Positions 23,933 through 31,615 of a DNA stretch of 48,595 nucleotides are shown in pieces. Source of the stretch: a virus; IMG/VR virus record IMGVR_UViG_3300044799_000643, positions 1 through 48,595 of that record; one strand, 5' to 3'. The notes under the pieces are model-generated. The model did no database searches. It was given only the letters and a program-made list of their open reading frames with translations, and was not told the origin of the DNA. The translations under genes and the position numbers were made by a program. Positions within the stretch are counted from its first letter, which is position 1. Each line of letters opens with the position of its first letter.

Positions 23933-25815
23933 GTTTCCATAAAGTTAGCAGACATAGTAGTAAAGTTGTATCCTCTTGCAGCACCAACAATCAATCCAGC
24001 AGCATTATATGCAAATGACCAGTACAAGTCTGAATAATCCTTTCCAGCATAAGAAACGGTTGTGAGAGATGACCATGCATCATTTTGCATGATTGCCATT
24101 GATTCATTACCATAGTCGCTTTCTCCATTTCTGAAGAATATTACTACTTTATCGGAATACCATATTGGTGTTGGGTAACTCAATAGCACACTAGCACTAA
24201 AGTTGACATATTGTATCGCTCCCCAGTTTGAGATGATTTGCAAAGTATTTATGGTCTCATTCGTGCGGTAGGTCGAGATGACGTACTGGAAAGTGTTCGC
24301 TAAGTATGCCCACATCATCACTAATGTTCTGTTTGGAAAGGCAACAACTTCTGGAGCAAAGTGTCCATCGCCTGCGTTGATTGGGCTGGCGGCTATAGTT
24401 GTGTCATAAGTGTACCATGTTGAGTAGTTGATATCGTATGCACTGATGCTATAATGCCAAGGATTTGTTGATGTATTTTGGTAAGCGAAATAGACTACTG
24501 CATGACTTCCGTTGTAATAGAACCCGTTGCCACCGCCAGTGCTATGTCCAACGGCATGACTTGCCGCTATCGGAAAGGAGGGCCAGACTGAAACTATTTG
24601 AACAGTCATTGTTGTGATGCCATAGTTGCTGGCATTCGCAACATAGTACCACCCAACACTATTTCCGTCCGAGTTAACGATGACAGAATCATTGCTCCAC
24701 GTATTGCTGATGAAGGTGCCAACTGTTCCGCCAACCCACGAACCAGTATTGTTCGTGAAAAGCTGGTATCTATCCAAAGAATAGCTCGTTGGGGCAGTCC
24801 AGTTGACTTTGAAATAGAGTTGTGACCCGGCAAACCCAAAGGTCGGATCAGTCAGGACGATGTTTGTTGTTGGTCCATTAGGAATTGACAGGGTATAGTT
24901 AGTCGCAGCGTACTGTACAGCGGTAGAATTGCTTACTCCAACATTCCAAAGGTACTCAGCGTTGGACGAAAAAGTAAATGCAATGCCGTTGGCAGTGTTA
25001 TTTATGATTGTAGTAGTGTTCTGAATCGTGCAGTAGAGGCTTTGATTGCTGAACCAAATCGTTAGTAATGAATTGTTGATGTCCTGAAACATTTGAGGGG
25101 TATAGGTGAAGTTGATTTGAGTGCCTGTGTAATTGTAGGCGCCTGATTCTGGAGTGTTTAATGTAACCGTGTTTGCTGAGGTATCTGCGGTCGTGTAATT
25201 GCAGAAAATGCTGAATTTATGGGTGTTATACGCGTCTGCCGTAAACGTGGAAGGCAAAGTGGAACTATAAGTCCACGCAAATGTTTCGCCTTGACTCGCA
25301 GAGCCAGCACCATATTTCAGGTACACGTAATATATTGGCGTTCCTGTCGAACGACGATCCGCTGAAGCCACAAGCCAGTAGGCAGTTGAAACATTCATCG
25401 TGTTGACCGTGCTAAAGTTTTCTGTAAGCCACGCCGTTGTGCTGCCGGCAATCGTAGTCGCGGTTGTCTGATTAATTAACGTGCCTACGGCCCCTGCATT
25501 ATCAGTGTACCATCCATAAACCACGTTTCGAGCAGCCGTATCCGTGTTATGAATGTAACCAGTAATATTCCAAATCGAAGCAGCGGAAGCTGGACTCGTA
25601 AATTTGCTACCGCAAATAAAGCTTGAACCACCAGTGCCACGAATGCTTAAATAATCTTCACTTGCCCCCGCCACGTCATAGCCGAAAACTCCTGCCGCTC
25701 CCGTCTTGCGGGTCGGCGGAAAAAGAGTTGGAACCGTGACAGCGCCGACCAGAAGCGCAGCTATCATAAGAAGTGTTGCAACAATTTTTTTCCAGCTACG
25801 CTTTAACGTTTCCAT
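23929..25815 (-). CDS. Large surface/adhesin protein with N-terminal hydrophobic helix
   Basis: The 628-residue product has a basic N-terminus and a hydrophobic segment (about 10-30), a signal anchor or virion membrane helix. It continues with beta-sandwich domains and a C-terminal half resembling BNR-type propeller blades (LLSYPTPIWYSDKVVIFFRN; YSDLYWSFAYNAAGLIVGAA). It ends NFMET with the stop overlapping the next ATG, in the -1 frame relative to it. Many N-glycosylation sequons. Likely host-recognition protein working with the 22181 product. Confidence 0.58.
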   Translation of the reverse strand: METLKRSWKKIVATLLMIAALLVGAVTVPTLFPPTRKTGAAGVFGYDVAGASEDYLSIRGTGGSSFICGSKFTSPASAASIWNITGYIHNTDTAARNVVYGWYTDNAGAVGTLINQTTATTIAGSTTAWLTENFSTVNTMNVSTAYWLVASADRRSTGTPIYYVYLKYGAGSASQGETFAWTYSSTLPSTFTADAYNTHKFSIFCNYTTADTSANTVTLNTPESGAYNYTGTQINFTYTPQMFQDINNSLLTIWFSNQSLYCTIQNTTTIINNTANGIAFTFSSNAEYLWNVGVSNSTAVQYAATNYTLSIPNGPTTNIVLTDPTFGFAGSQLYFKVNWTAPTSYSLDRYQLFTNNTGSWVGGTVGTFISNTWSNDSVIVNSDGNSVGWYYVANASNYGITTMTVQIVSVWPSFPIAASHAVGHSTGGGNGFYYNGSHAVVYFAYQNTSTNPWHYSISAYDINYSTWYTYDTTIAASPINAGDGHFAPEVVAFPNRTLVMMWAYLANTFQYVISTYRTNETINTLQIISNWGAIQYVNFSASVLLSYPTPIWYSDKVVIFFRNGESDYGNESMAIMQNDAWSSLTTVSYAGKDYSDLYWSFAYNAAGLIVGAARGYNFTTMSANFMET

Positions 25816-26318
25816 TTATCAACATTCTCCTGAAATGTGTAGGCGCGTTTCGCGTTGAAACAATACCATAAAACTCCGTTTGGAACAACTGTATGTTCAG
25901 GATTTGTCCAGTCCAACAGTTTCCCCTTATACGTGACGACCACATGATGCACGTTGTCGTACACGCATATCAGAACCTTCCAAAAAGGAACCCCAGAATA
26001 AACGAGAAGATTAGCAAGCAAAATCGCACCATCCTCACAGACACCTGAGCAAGTATCCAACGTTTCGTCTGGCATATTCCAAAACGCGTTAGACTTCTCC
26101 CGGTACGTAATGTGCCTTAAGACCCAGTTAAAAGCAGCCTCAACCTTCTTCTCTTCAAACAGATTTGCCCAGCCTTTAACAATGTCGAGCAAACGAGAGT
26201 CGTTTCTTGTGAAAAATTCTGTAACGTTGATTGGCCTTGGCCTCTTGTCCTCTTCAACGATGATTGCACGCGTGAATCCAAGCATTGTGTAGGCTTCAAG
26301 AAGTCTGTTCAAACACAT
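25803..26318 (-). CDS. Transglutaminase-like cysteine protease/peptidase
   Basis: The 171-residue product has a papain-like transglutaminase core: GVCEDGAILLANLLVYSG with catalytic C94, VHHVVVTYKGK with H124/H125, and LLDWTNPE with D136. The Cys-His-Asp order and spacing fit the transglutaminase-like superfamily. Placed among tail/adhesin genes, it could cut peptides in the host envelope or process and crosslink virion proteins. ATG 26318; 13-base overlap with the next gene. Confidence 0.72.
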   Translation of the reverse strand: MCLNRLLEAYTMLGFTRAIIVEEDKRPRPINVTEFFTRNDSRLLDIVKGWANLFEEKKVEAAFNWVLRHITYREKSNAFWNMPDETLDTCSGVCEDGAILLANLLVYSGVPFWKVLICVYDNVHHVVVTYKGKLLDWTNPEHTVVPNGVLWYCFNAKRAYTFQENVDKWKR

Positions 26319-26319
26319 T

Positions 26320-26709
26320 TTAGGCGCTGACGCTCCTATTATCGTAGTTTCTTAACGTGAATTCTCCATTGTCGAAGAGGAAGAGAAGGCACTTCACGTT
26401 TTGGCCTTCAATGGTTGACTGCCAACCAACAAGGATTGTGGTTTGGCCTCCGACCTGTTTTCTGTCTTCACCAAAATCAATGCGTGTCCGCTTGACGAGG
26501 ATGAGCCGTTGCTCAGAGTTGGACAGGTCGACTCTGCCTTTTAGTTCATTCTTAAAGTAGAGTTCGAGACAGGATACCTGTTCTCTGCGGCGGTTTATCT
26601 CACCCACAAAGTCAAGTTGAATTATGACTGAACCATCGCGGAGGCGAGCGACTATGTGCCAGTCAGAAAAACTTTGTGTTTGCATTGGATTGCCGTTGGG
26701 CTGAGACAT
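26320..26709 (-). CDS. Hypothetical late protein
   Basis: The 129-residue beta-rich product begins MSQPNGNPMQTQSFSDWHIV. It ends one base before the transglutaminase-like gene, so it is likely cotranscribed and may be its partner. Alternating strands with DGSVIIQLDFVGE and KRTRIDFGED. No family recognised. Confidence 0.5.
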   Translation of the reverse strand: MSQPNGNPMQTQSFSDWHIVARLRDGSVIIQLDFVGEINRRREQVSCLELYFKNELKGRVDLSNSEQRLILVKRTRIDFGEDRKQVGGQTTILVGWQSTIEGQNVKCLLFLFDNGEFTLRNYDNRSVSA

Positions 26710-26729
26710 TGAATTGCCTCTTTAAGAAG

Positions 26730-27236
26730 TTAGGATTCGTCGTATTGGATGCTGATTGTCTTCTGGTTCACGTTGCCTGCCGGAGTTGATCCTGTCGTTT
26801 GAAGTTGCATCTTGAAGTAGTCACTGTATCCAGCGGCTACGAGGCTACCAGACAATGAGCCTCCGATGCCCAGGTTGGCCGCGGCCGGGTCGGCTACGGG
26901 CATGACGTTATGAGTGTAGGTTGTGGTGACTGGCGTAGCATAGTCTTCAGCTGTGTATGCAGATGTTTCAAGGTTAGTTTGGATGCCTTCTCCCGTGACA
27001 TAGGCGCCTGCACTCTTCCAGATTTGAATGTTATCAATCTTGTTTGAACCACCCATAGCTGTGACGTGGACTCGGAAATATTTTACGTAACTGTTTGCGG
27101 CCTGGGGAATAGGGTAAGTTGCTGGAACAAGGTTAGGCGCATCAACGTTTCCAAAATTCATGTTGCTGATGTTAGTGGTTTCTGAACCTGTTGGTCCTGC
27201 CCCGTTAGTCTCGTCTATTTGTACGGTTGCAACCAT
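26730..27236 (-). CDS. Virion structural protein
   Basis: The 168-residue beta-rich, aromatic-poor protein begins MVATVQIDETNGAGPTGSET and ends NVNQKTISIQYDES. A strong copy of the late promoter lies about 35 bases upstream, which suggests high expression. Probable capsid-decoration or tail surface protein; no family recognised. Confidence 0.55.
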   Translation of the reverse strand: MVATVQIDETNGAGPTGSETTNISNMNFGNVDAPNLVPATYPIPQAANSYVKYFRVHVTAMGGSNKIDNIQIWKSAGAYVTGEGIQTNLETSAYTAEDYATPVTTTYTHNVMPVADPAAANLGIGGSLSGSLVAAGYSDYFKMQLQTTGSTPAGNVNQKTISIQYDES

Positions 27237-27270
27237 AATCGATTCCTTTCCTATTTGTATAGGGTGGAGC

Positions 27271-27290
27271 GTTTAAAAGACTTATTGCAC
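27271..27290 (-). promoter_or_regulatory. Late promoter element 4
   Basis: Minus-strand GTGCAATAAGTCTTTTAAAC, with the TATA-like core about 36 bases before ATG 27236. It overlaps the 3' end of the small gene at 27282. Confidence 0.65.
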
Positions 27291-27458
27291 GTGTTTGACT
27301 CTGATAAGTCCTTTCTTCAAAAGTTCTTCCAGAGTCTCGCTGTAGCAAGGCTCCTTTTTTCCTTCCTGTAATGCCAAAAGAATGCGGGCTGCGTGTTCAA
27401 GGTCGATTTGTAATGCTAATGCTTTGTCTACGGTTCCACTCACACGGATTCGGGTCAA
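27282..27458 (-). CDS. Small helical protein (58 aa)
   Basis: TTG 27458 starts MTRIRVSGTVDKALALQIDL; the frame ends at TAA 27284-27282. An N-terminal strand followed by two helices with ETLEELLKKGLIRV fits a ribbon-helix-helix-like or small helical fold. It sits 20 bases after the upstream gene and its stop lies inside the late promoter of the next gene. Start uncertain. Confidence 0.5.
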   Translation of the reverse strand: MTRIRVSGTVDKALALQIDLEHAARILLALQEGKKEPCYSETLEELLKKGLIRVKHVQ

Positions 27459-27478
27459 GACTGTTCTCTTGAGAGAAG

Positions 27479-27721
27479 TTATCCTTTGACTTTCTTTTCT
27501 TTCAGTTCTGTTGTTTTGGTTTGAACGGGAGTTTGAGGTTGATTAATCTCTGGAGGAGCCTTTGATGGAACTGGTTGAGCGACGGGAACCGTGATGACTG
27601 GTTCGAGAATGTGGGGTATTTTGTCTGCTAATTCTTTTGGCAACTCAAGTTCTTCGCCTGAAAGGTAATGGCCTTTATATCCGAATCTGTGTATGCCAGA
27701 TTTTACTTTGTATTTAGGCAT
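27479..27721 (-). CDS. Small head-completion-like protein
   Basis: The 80-residue product begins MPKYKVKSGIHRFGYKGHYL and continues SGEELELPKELADKIPHILE, followed by a proline-rich low-complexity tail. The N-terminal beta hairpin with an AGExVELP-like box is common in small phage proteins encoded beside head-completion genes. Role inferred from pattern and position. Confidence 0.5.
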   Translation of the reverse strand: MPKYKVKSGIHRFGYKGHYLSGEELELPKELADKIPHILEPVITVPVAQPVPSKAPPEINQPQTPVQTKTTELKEKKVKG

Positions 27722-27788
27722 TTTAGGTCTCTCAACATATTTTAGGTGGCTTTAATATTTAAGGTATACGCCTGAAATGTTCTGTCTT

Positions 27789-28220
27789 TCACCATTTAGC
27801 ATATTTGACTCGGCAGTTGAGGGGTGTAGGCTGAGTGGTTGCCCAAGTAACTCGGATTTCAACTTTTACGCTTCGGCCTTCAAGAAGATATGTACGTGCT
27901 GGTCGGTCAATTGTTTCAAGTATTTGAGAGTCAGCAGCAACCGTTGAGAGTGAAGCGAAGTATTTGGTGGTGGAAACTGGGTCTGCGACCTTGAAAATGA
28001 AGGGTATGTCTGAGACGGTTACAATGACTTCGAGGAGGCTAGGCTGCGTTACTCCCCACGTGACGTCTGCTTCAATGCCCATCAACCTAACATTTTTGGC
28101 CTCTGCAAGAACAGTGTATTTGGTAAGGCTGACTGGAGCCGTATTTCCTGTTCCACTGAGAAGGGCGTCGGCCATCTGTTTCGGGGGCAAATACCAATTT
28201 CTCGCTTGGTCTGCACTCAT
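27789..28220 (-). CDS. Virion structural protein
   Basis: The 143-residue beta-rich protein begins MSADQARNWYLPPKQMADAL and contains two related TWxxTQP segments (ADVTWGVTQPS, VTWATTQPTPL), suggesting an internal repeat. Lies in the head module just after the capsid genes. Family not recognised. Confidence 0.52.
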   Translation of the reverse strand: MSADQARNWYLPPKQMADALLSGTGNTAPVSLTKYTVLAEAKNVRLMGIEADVTWGVTQPSLLEVIVTVSDIPFIFKVADPVSTTKYFASLSTVAADSQILETIDRPARTYLLEGRSVKVEIRVTWATTQPTPLNCRVKYAKW

Positions 28221-28235
28221 TGTTTCAGCTCCTTT

Positions 28236-28535
28236 TTAGCTCCCAGAAATCACGCATTTGACTGAAGCATGTCCTGCACCATCGACAATTTGGACGTCAA
28301 CATAATTCCAAGGGTCAGTCAACGTGATTGGCGTTGCTGAACTATTCTGAGCCAAAGCGGTGGCTTCAACGATTGTCTGGTAAGTTACATCATCGTTGCT
28401 GGCTAAAACCTTGAAGATTGCCGAGTTCACATCCATCTCTGTCAACTGAATTAGGATAATGTCTATTTGGGTTGGAACCTGAATCTTCGCTATTGAAACA
28501 TAGCCGGCTGTAGTTGTTTGAGTGTTATTTGCCAT
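28236..28535 (-). CDS. Virion structural protein
   Basis: The 99-residue product starts MANNTQTTTAGYVSIAKIQV at ATG 28535; ATG 28547 in frame is possible. It is a small beta sandwich (FKVLASNDDVTYQTIVEATA resembles discoidin-like surface domains). A late promoter element and the 52-bp repeat lie directly upstream, so it heads a transcription unit. Confidence 0.52.
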   Translation of the reverse strand: MANNTQTTTAGYVSIAKIQVPTQIDIILIQLTEMDVNSAIFKVLASNDDVTYQTIVEATALAQNSSATPITLTDPWNYVDVQIVDGAGHASVKCVISGS

Positions 28536-28583
28536 TATGGAACCCATATTCTCAATCTCACAGGGTTAATTTAAATGAAGATG

Positions 28584-28635
28584 AGAATGCTTAAAAGAGT
28601 TGTTGCTTATCCCGAAGAAAAGGGGAAGAGAGAGG
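28584..28635. repeat. 52-bp exact direct repeat, copy B (contains late promoter)
   Basis: Identical to 17526-17577. Here it follows the major capsid gene stop by 34 bases. The adjoining purine tract on the plus strand (28621-28668) is longer than at copy A. Confidence 0.9.
28589..28610 (-). promoter_or_regulatory. Late promoter element 2
   Basis: Same sequence as element 1, about 45-60 bases before the start of the 28236 gene. Confidence 0.65.
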
Positions 28636-28669
28636 GAGAGGGTTTGAGGAGGGAAGAGAGAGGGGGCTT

Positions 28670-29566
28670 CTATGGTGTCACGGGAGTGATTTCACATATG
28701 GATGTGGGGCGTTTAATGAATGGGACAGCGATTTCCCAGACTTTGCCTTTGGTGTTCATGTTTTCGTCTTGAATGTTGTAGACGCTGATGTCCTGTCCAA
28801 CGCCTAGGACGAAGTTCATGGGGCCTGGTTCGACGACGAGGACGCTGGTTGTTATTGCGGCTGCACCATACAGGTTGTCGCTGACGAAAATGTCTCTGAT
28901 GAAACCTGAGGTTTGCAGGACCTGTCTGGCTGTAGTGGCCGTGTTGGCTATGAGAAGTCTGAGGTCGGCTGCGTATGCGCTTCTGCAGATTAGGTCGTAG
29001 GGGCCGTTGTGTCCGTCTGCTTCAAGCATGCCTATTGCGTTTGAAACGTCAGTGATGATGTTGGCGGCGGTGCTCCATGCTCCTGCGCTGCCTTGAGTGT
29101 TGCGGTCAGTCGCTGAGCATAAGCCTTGTATTCCGAGGGCTCTCCATCCAGTGTATTCGCCTGAGAAACAAAGTTTATCTTCTTCCTCAGCAACTTGGAT
29201 GGCTGCGTTTTGGGGTTCACTCACGTCTATGGGCATTCCGCTTCTGCGTGAAGCAACGATGTCTCTGAACAGCAATTCATATTCTTTGTGTATCATTGGC
29301 ACGACGACGGATTTGGCTGTTTTCTTGGTTCTGTCGAAACTGACGTTGAGGCCGTCCATGTCAATGCGTGCTTGGCTCATGTCAGTCAGCGAGTAGGCTA
29401 TCCATTCTTTGATTCCGATGTCAGCAAGCTTTACGATTGGGAAGAGGTTGCGTGCTTGAAGTTTCTGTCTGACTGCCTCAATTACTTGCGATTCAATATA
29501 CTGCATGTCGGTGCTAAGCAGTTGTGCAGTGTCTGCTCCAACTCTACTCATACTAAAGTTCGTCAT
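28670..29566 (-). CDS. Major capsid protein, encapsulin-like HK97 fold
   Basis: The 298-residue product aligns by eye with encapsulins: an N-terminal arm and long helix (about 15-50), an E-loop region, AEEEDKLCFSGEYTG followed by GIQGL, GPYDLICRSAY, a VLVVEPGPMNFVLGVGQDIS segment and closing RPTSICEIT. Encapsulins and viral HK97 capsids share one fold. Its place after protease, scaffold and cement-like genes identifies it as the major capsid protein. A shorter homologue occurs at 17591. Confidence 0.85.
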   Translation of the reverse strand: MTNFSMSRVGADTAQLLSTDMQYIESQVIEAVRQKLQARNLFPIVKLADIGIKEWIAYSLTDMSQARIDMDGLNVSFDRTKKTAKSVVVPMIHKEYELLFRDIVASRRSGMPIDVSEPQNAAIQVAEEEDKLCFSGEYTGWRALGIQGLCSATDRNTQGSAGAWSTAANIITDVSNAIGMLEADGHNGPYDLICRSAYAADLRLLIANTATTARQVLQTSGFIRDIFVSDNLYGAAAITTSVLVVEPGPMNFVLGVGQDISVYNIQDENMNTKGKVWEIAVPFIKRPTSICEITPVTP

Positions 29567-29609
29567 TTTTCAAATTCTCCATTTTCATTATTTTTTTGTT
29601 CAAAGGATC

Positions 29610-30101
29610 CTAAGCGGTTGCTTTATCCAACGGGTTCAACTGAATGTTTGCAACCACATTTACGACGGCTGTTGAGTCGCCGACGGATTCTGCGCCGATG
29701 GCAACCACGTCACCTTCAGCTCCCAACGTGCCTGCCGTCAGTTTTCCAGTTAACCCGTCTGCAGCAGTGACAAGCGGAGTGCCGGGAACGATTGCGCCTG
29801 CACTGATTTTTCTGCGCACCATCACTTTACCATAGCCTCCAGTGATTACGCGGACAGTGTCGCCTTTAGCAGCCGGGTATTGTGTCAAAGTTTTGTCAGG
29901 CATCTCCATCAGAATTCCCAGTACGCCTACGGCTAAAGCTCCTGCTTCCTTAACATTTCCTGCTGCAACATCAAATATAACCCATGTGCCAGGCAACATC
30001 TTTGCCAAGGTACAGTTTGCTCCGGCTTCGAATTCTTCGATGATGAGGCCTCTGTCTTCCACAATTATTGAGTTTGTTGGTTGAACTATTGTTTCGGGCA
30101 T
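29610..30101 (-). CDS. Cement/decoration-like protein, paralogue 1 of 3
   Basis: The 163-residue member of a tandem triplet. All three share a start like MPxxxVxxxNSIIVxD, IIEEFExGAN, PGTWVIFD, GVLGILME, RVITGGxGxV and INPGTPLV. The pattern resembles capsid-stabilising DUF2190-type proteins that sit on the capsid surface. This copy lies closest to the major capsid gene and ends LNPLDKATA. Confidence 0.68.
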   Translation of the reverse strand: MPETIVQPTNSIIVEDRGLIIEEFEAGANCTLAKMLPGTWVIFDVAAGNVKEAGALAVGVLGILMEMPDKTLTQYPAAKGDTVRVITGGYGKVMVRRKISAGAIVPGTPLVTAADGLTGKLTAGTLGAEGDVVAIGAESVGDSTAVVNVVANIQLNPLDKATA

Positions 30102-30114
30102 TCTTTCATGGCTC

Positions 30115-30597
30115 CTAGTAGGATAGTACTCCGTGTTTTATGCGGACTACCGCATTGGTTTCTTTTGCTCCATCGTTAGCATGGATGGTTTCTCCGATGG
30201 CCACTATTTCGCCCTGCGCGCCTTTAGCGCCGGTTGCCTGAATTTTCGTGAGCCCACTTGTTGCGGCTACGAGTGGAGTGCCCGGATTAATGTTTCCTCC
30301 TGACGTGATGATTCGGGCCAAGACTAAACCGTCGCCTCCCGTGATGACTCTTGCCCTATCGCCTACCGCGTAAGCGTCGGTTATGGCTCCAGCCGCCTTT
30401 TCCATAAGGATTCCAAGTACGCCTGCAGCTTCATCGCTGCCTTCTTTAATGTCCATGTCGAGAGTGTCGGCAATTACCCATGTGCCAGGAAGCATTTTAG
30501 CTGGAGTAGCGCCTGCTCCAACCCTGAACTCTTCGATAACCAAGTGTTCGTCGGCTACGATAATCGAGTTGACTGATTCAACAATGTCTTGAGGCAT
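30115..30597 (-). CDS. Cement/decoration-like protein, paralogue 2 of 3
   Basis: The 160-residue middle copy of the triplet; begins MPQDIVESVNSIIVADEHLV and ends AVVRIKHGVLSY. Closer to copy 3 than copy 1 in the stretch AVGDRARVITGGDGLVLARI. Spacing of 13 bases to the next copy suggests one transcript. Confidence 0.67.
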   Translation of the reverse strand: MPQDIVESVNSIIVADEHLVIEEFRVGAGATPAKMLPGTWVIADTLDMDIKEGSDEAAGVLGILMEKAAGAITDAYAVGDRARVITGGDGLVLARIITSGGNINPGTPLVAATSGLTKIQATGAKGAQGEIVAIGETIHANDGAKETNAVVRIKHGVLSY

Positions 30598-30628
30598 ATT
30601 TCATCAATTCTCCTGTTCATCAATTCTC

Positions 30629-31111
30629 CTAAGTTCCTAAACTCATCGGCTGCTTATGGATCCTGACTACAGCGTTTGTTTCTTTGGCTGTATCACTGGC
30701 TGCGACGGTTGCTCCTATGGCGATGACTTCGCCTTGAGCTCCCTGCGCATCAACGGTCTGCACTCTTGCAGCGCCTAAAGTGCTGCACACTATTGGTGTG
30801 CCCGGGTTTATTGCTCCACCATTAATCACGATTCTGGACAGGACAAGTCCTCGTCCACCAGTTATGACTCTGCAGACGTCGCCTACAGCGTAAGCATCGC
30901 TTAAGAGGCCGTTTGGCTTTTCCATAAGAATTCCGACGACCCCGTGAACTTCATCTGAACCATGCTTCACGTTGCCTGCAACCGTGTCGAAAACTACCCA
31001 GATACCCGGGTACATGGTAAGTGCGTTGGCGCCTACTTCAAATTCTTCGATGATTAAGCCCTGATCTGCAACTATGACCGAGTTTGTGGGGGCTACTAAG
31101 TCTTGGGGCAT
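30629..31111 (-). CDS. Cement/decoration-like protein, paralogue 3 of 3
   Basis: The 160-residue first-transcribed copy of the triplet, beginning MPQDLVAPTNSVIVADQGLI. The start ATG overlaps the stop of the scaffold gene by one base. Three diverged copies in one operon suggest separate surface positions or heteromers. Confidence 0.67.
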   Translation of the reverse strand: MPQDLVAPTNSVIVADQGLIIEEFEVGANALTMYPGIWVVFDTVAGNVKHGSDEVHGVVGILMEKPNGLLSDAYAVGDVCRVITGGRGLVLSRIVINGGAINPGTPIVCSTLGAARVQTVDAQGAQGEVIAIGATVAASDTAKETNAVVRIHKQPMSLGT

Positions 31112-31542
31112 TATTCTCCACGCTTCCTCTTCATTCTTTCACTGTACAGGTCAATGACGCCTTCGTTTTGGTTGGCATCGTCGGTGGCGAACATGATTGA
31201 TTTGGGGTTGCTGTGCTTCAGCATTTCGCTTGAGTTGATTAGGTTCTCGAGGTCTTTGTTTCCCATTTTCTGAAGAGTCGTTTCAGGGATGCTGCTTATG
31301 CCCCTGATTTTTTTGAGGTATTCAGCTCGGACCTGGCCGTCTAGGACGCTGTTTGCTTGGTCACGTTCAGCTTTAACGCTGGTAAGTTCTTTGCTGATAG
31401 CATCGCGTTCTTCCCTCACGATGTTGAGGGCGTCAAGTGCTTCTGCAATGCTCATTCTGACTGGATCAGTCTGTGGAGAGGCTGGTTGTGGCGAAGCTGG
31501 GGGTGGTGAGGTTTCTGGTTTTGGTTTTTCTGGTGTTGACAT
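31111..31542 (-). CDS. Scaffold-like protein
   Basis: The 143-residue product has a proline-rich N-terminus (about 1-28) and a coiled-coil segment (about 33-75; ALNIVREERDAISKELTSVK), then a helical, charged C-terminus. Coiled-coil proteins between the protease and capsid genes are typically scaffolds. Preceded by a late promoter element. Confidence 0.66.
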   Translation of the reverse strand: MSTPEKPKPETSPPPASPQPASPQTDPVRMSIAEALDALNIVREERDAISKELTSVKAERDQANSVLDGQVRAEYLKKIRGISSIPETTLQKMGNKDLENLINSSEMLKHSNPKSIMFATDDANQNEGVIDLYSERMKRKRGE

Positions 31543-31593
31543 TTATTCATTCCTTCTGTTTGAGTATGTTGAGTATGAGGTATCTTTGGGAAT

Positions 31594-31615
31594 GCTTAAA
31601 AGGGTTATTGCTTAT
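31594..31615 (-). promoter_or_regulatory. Late promoter element 3
   Basis: Minus-strand ATAAGCAATAACCCTTTTAA, then GC; a diverged version of the 52-bp repeat's core, about 50 bases before ATG 31542 and overlapping the end of the protease gene by four bases. Confidence 0.62.
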
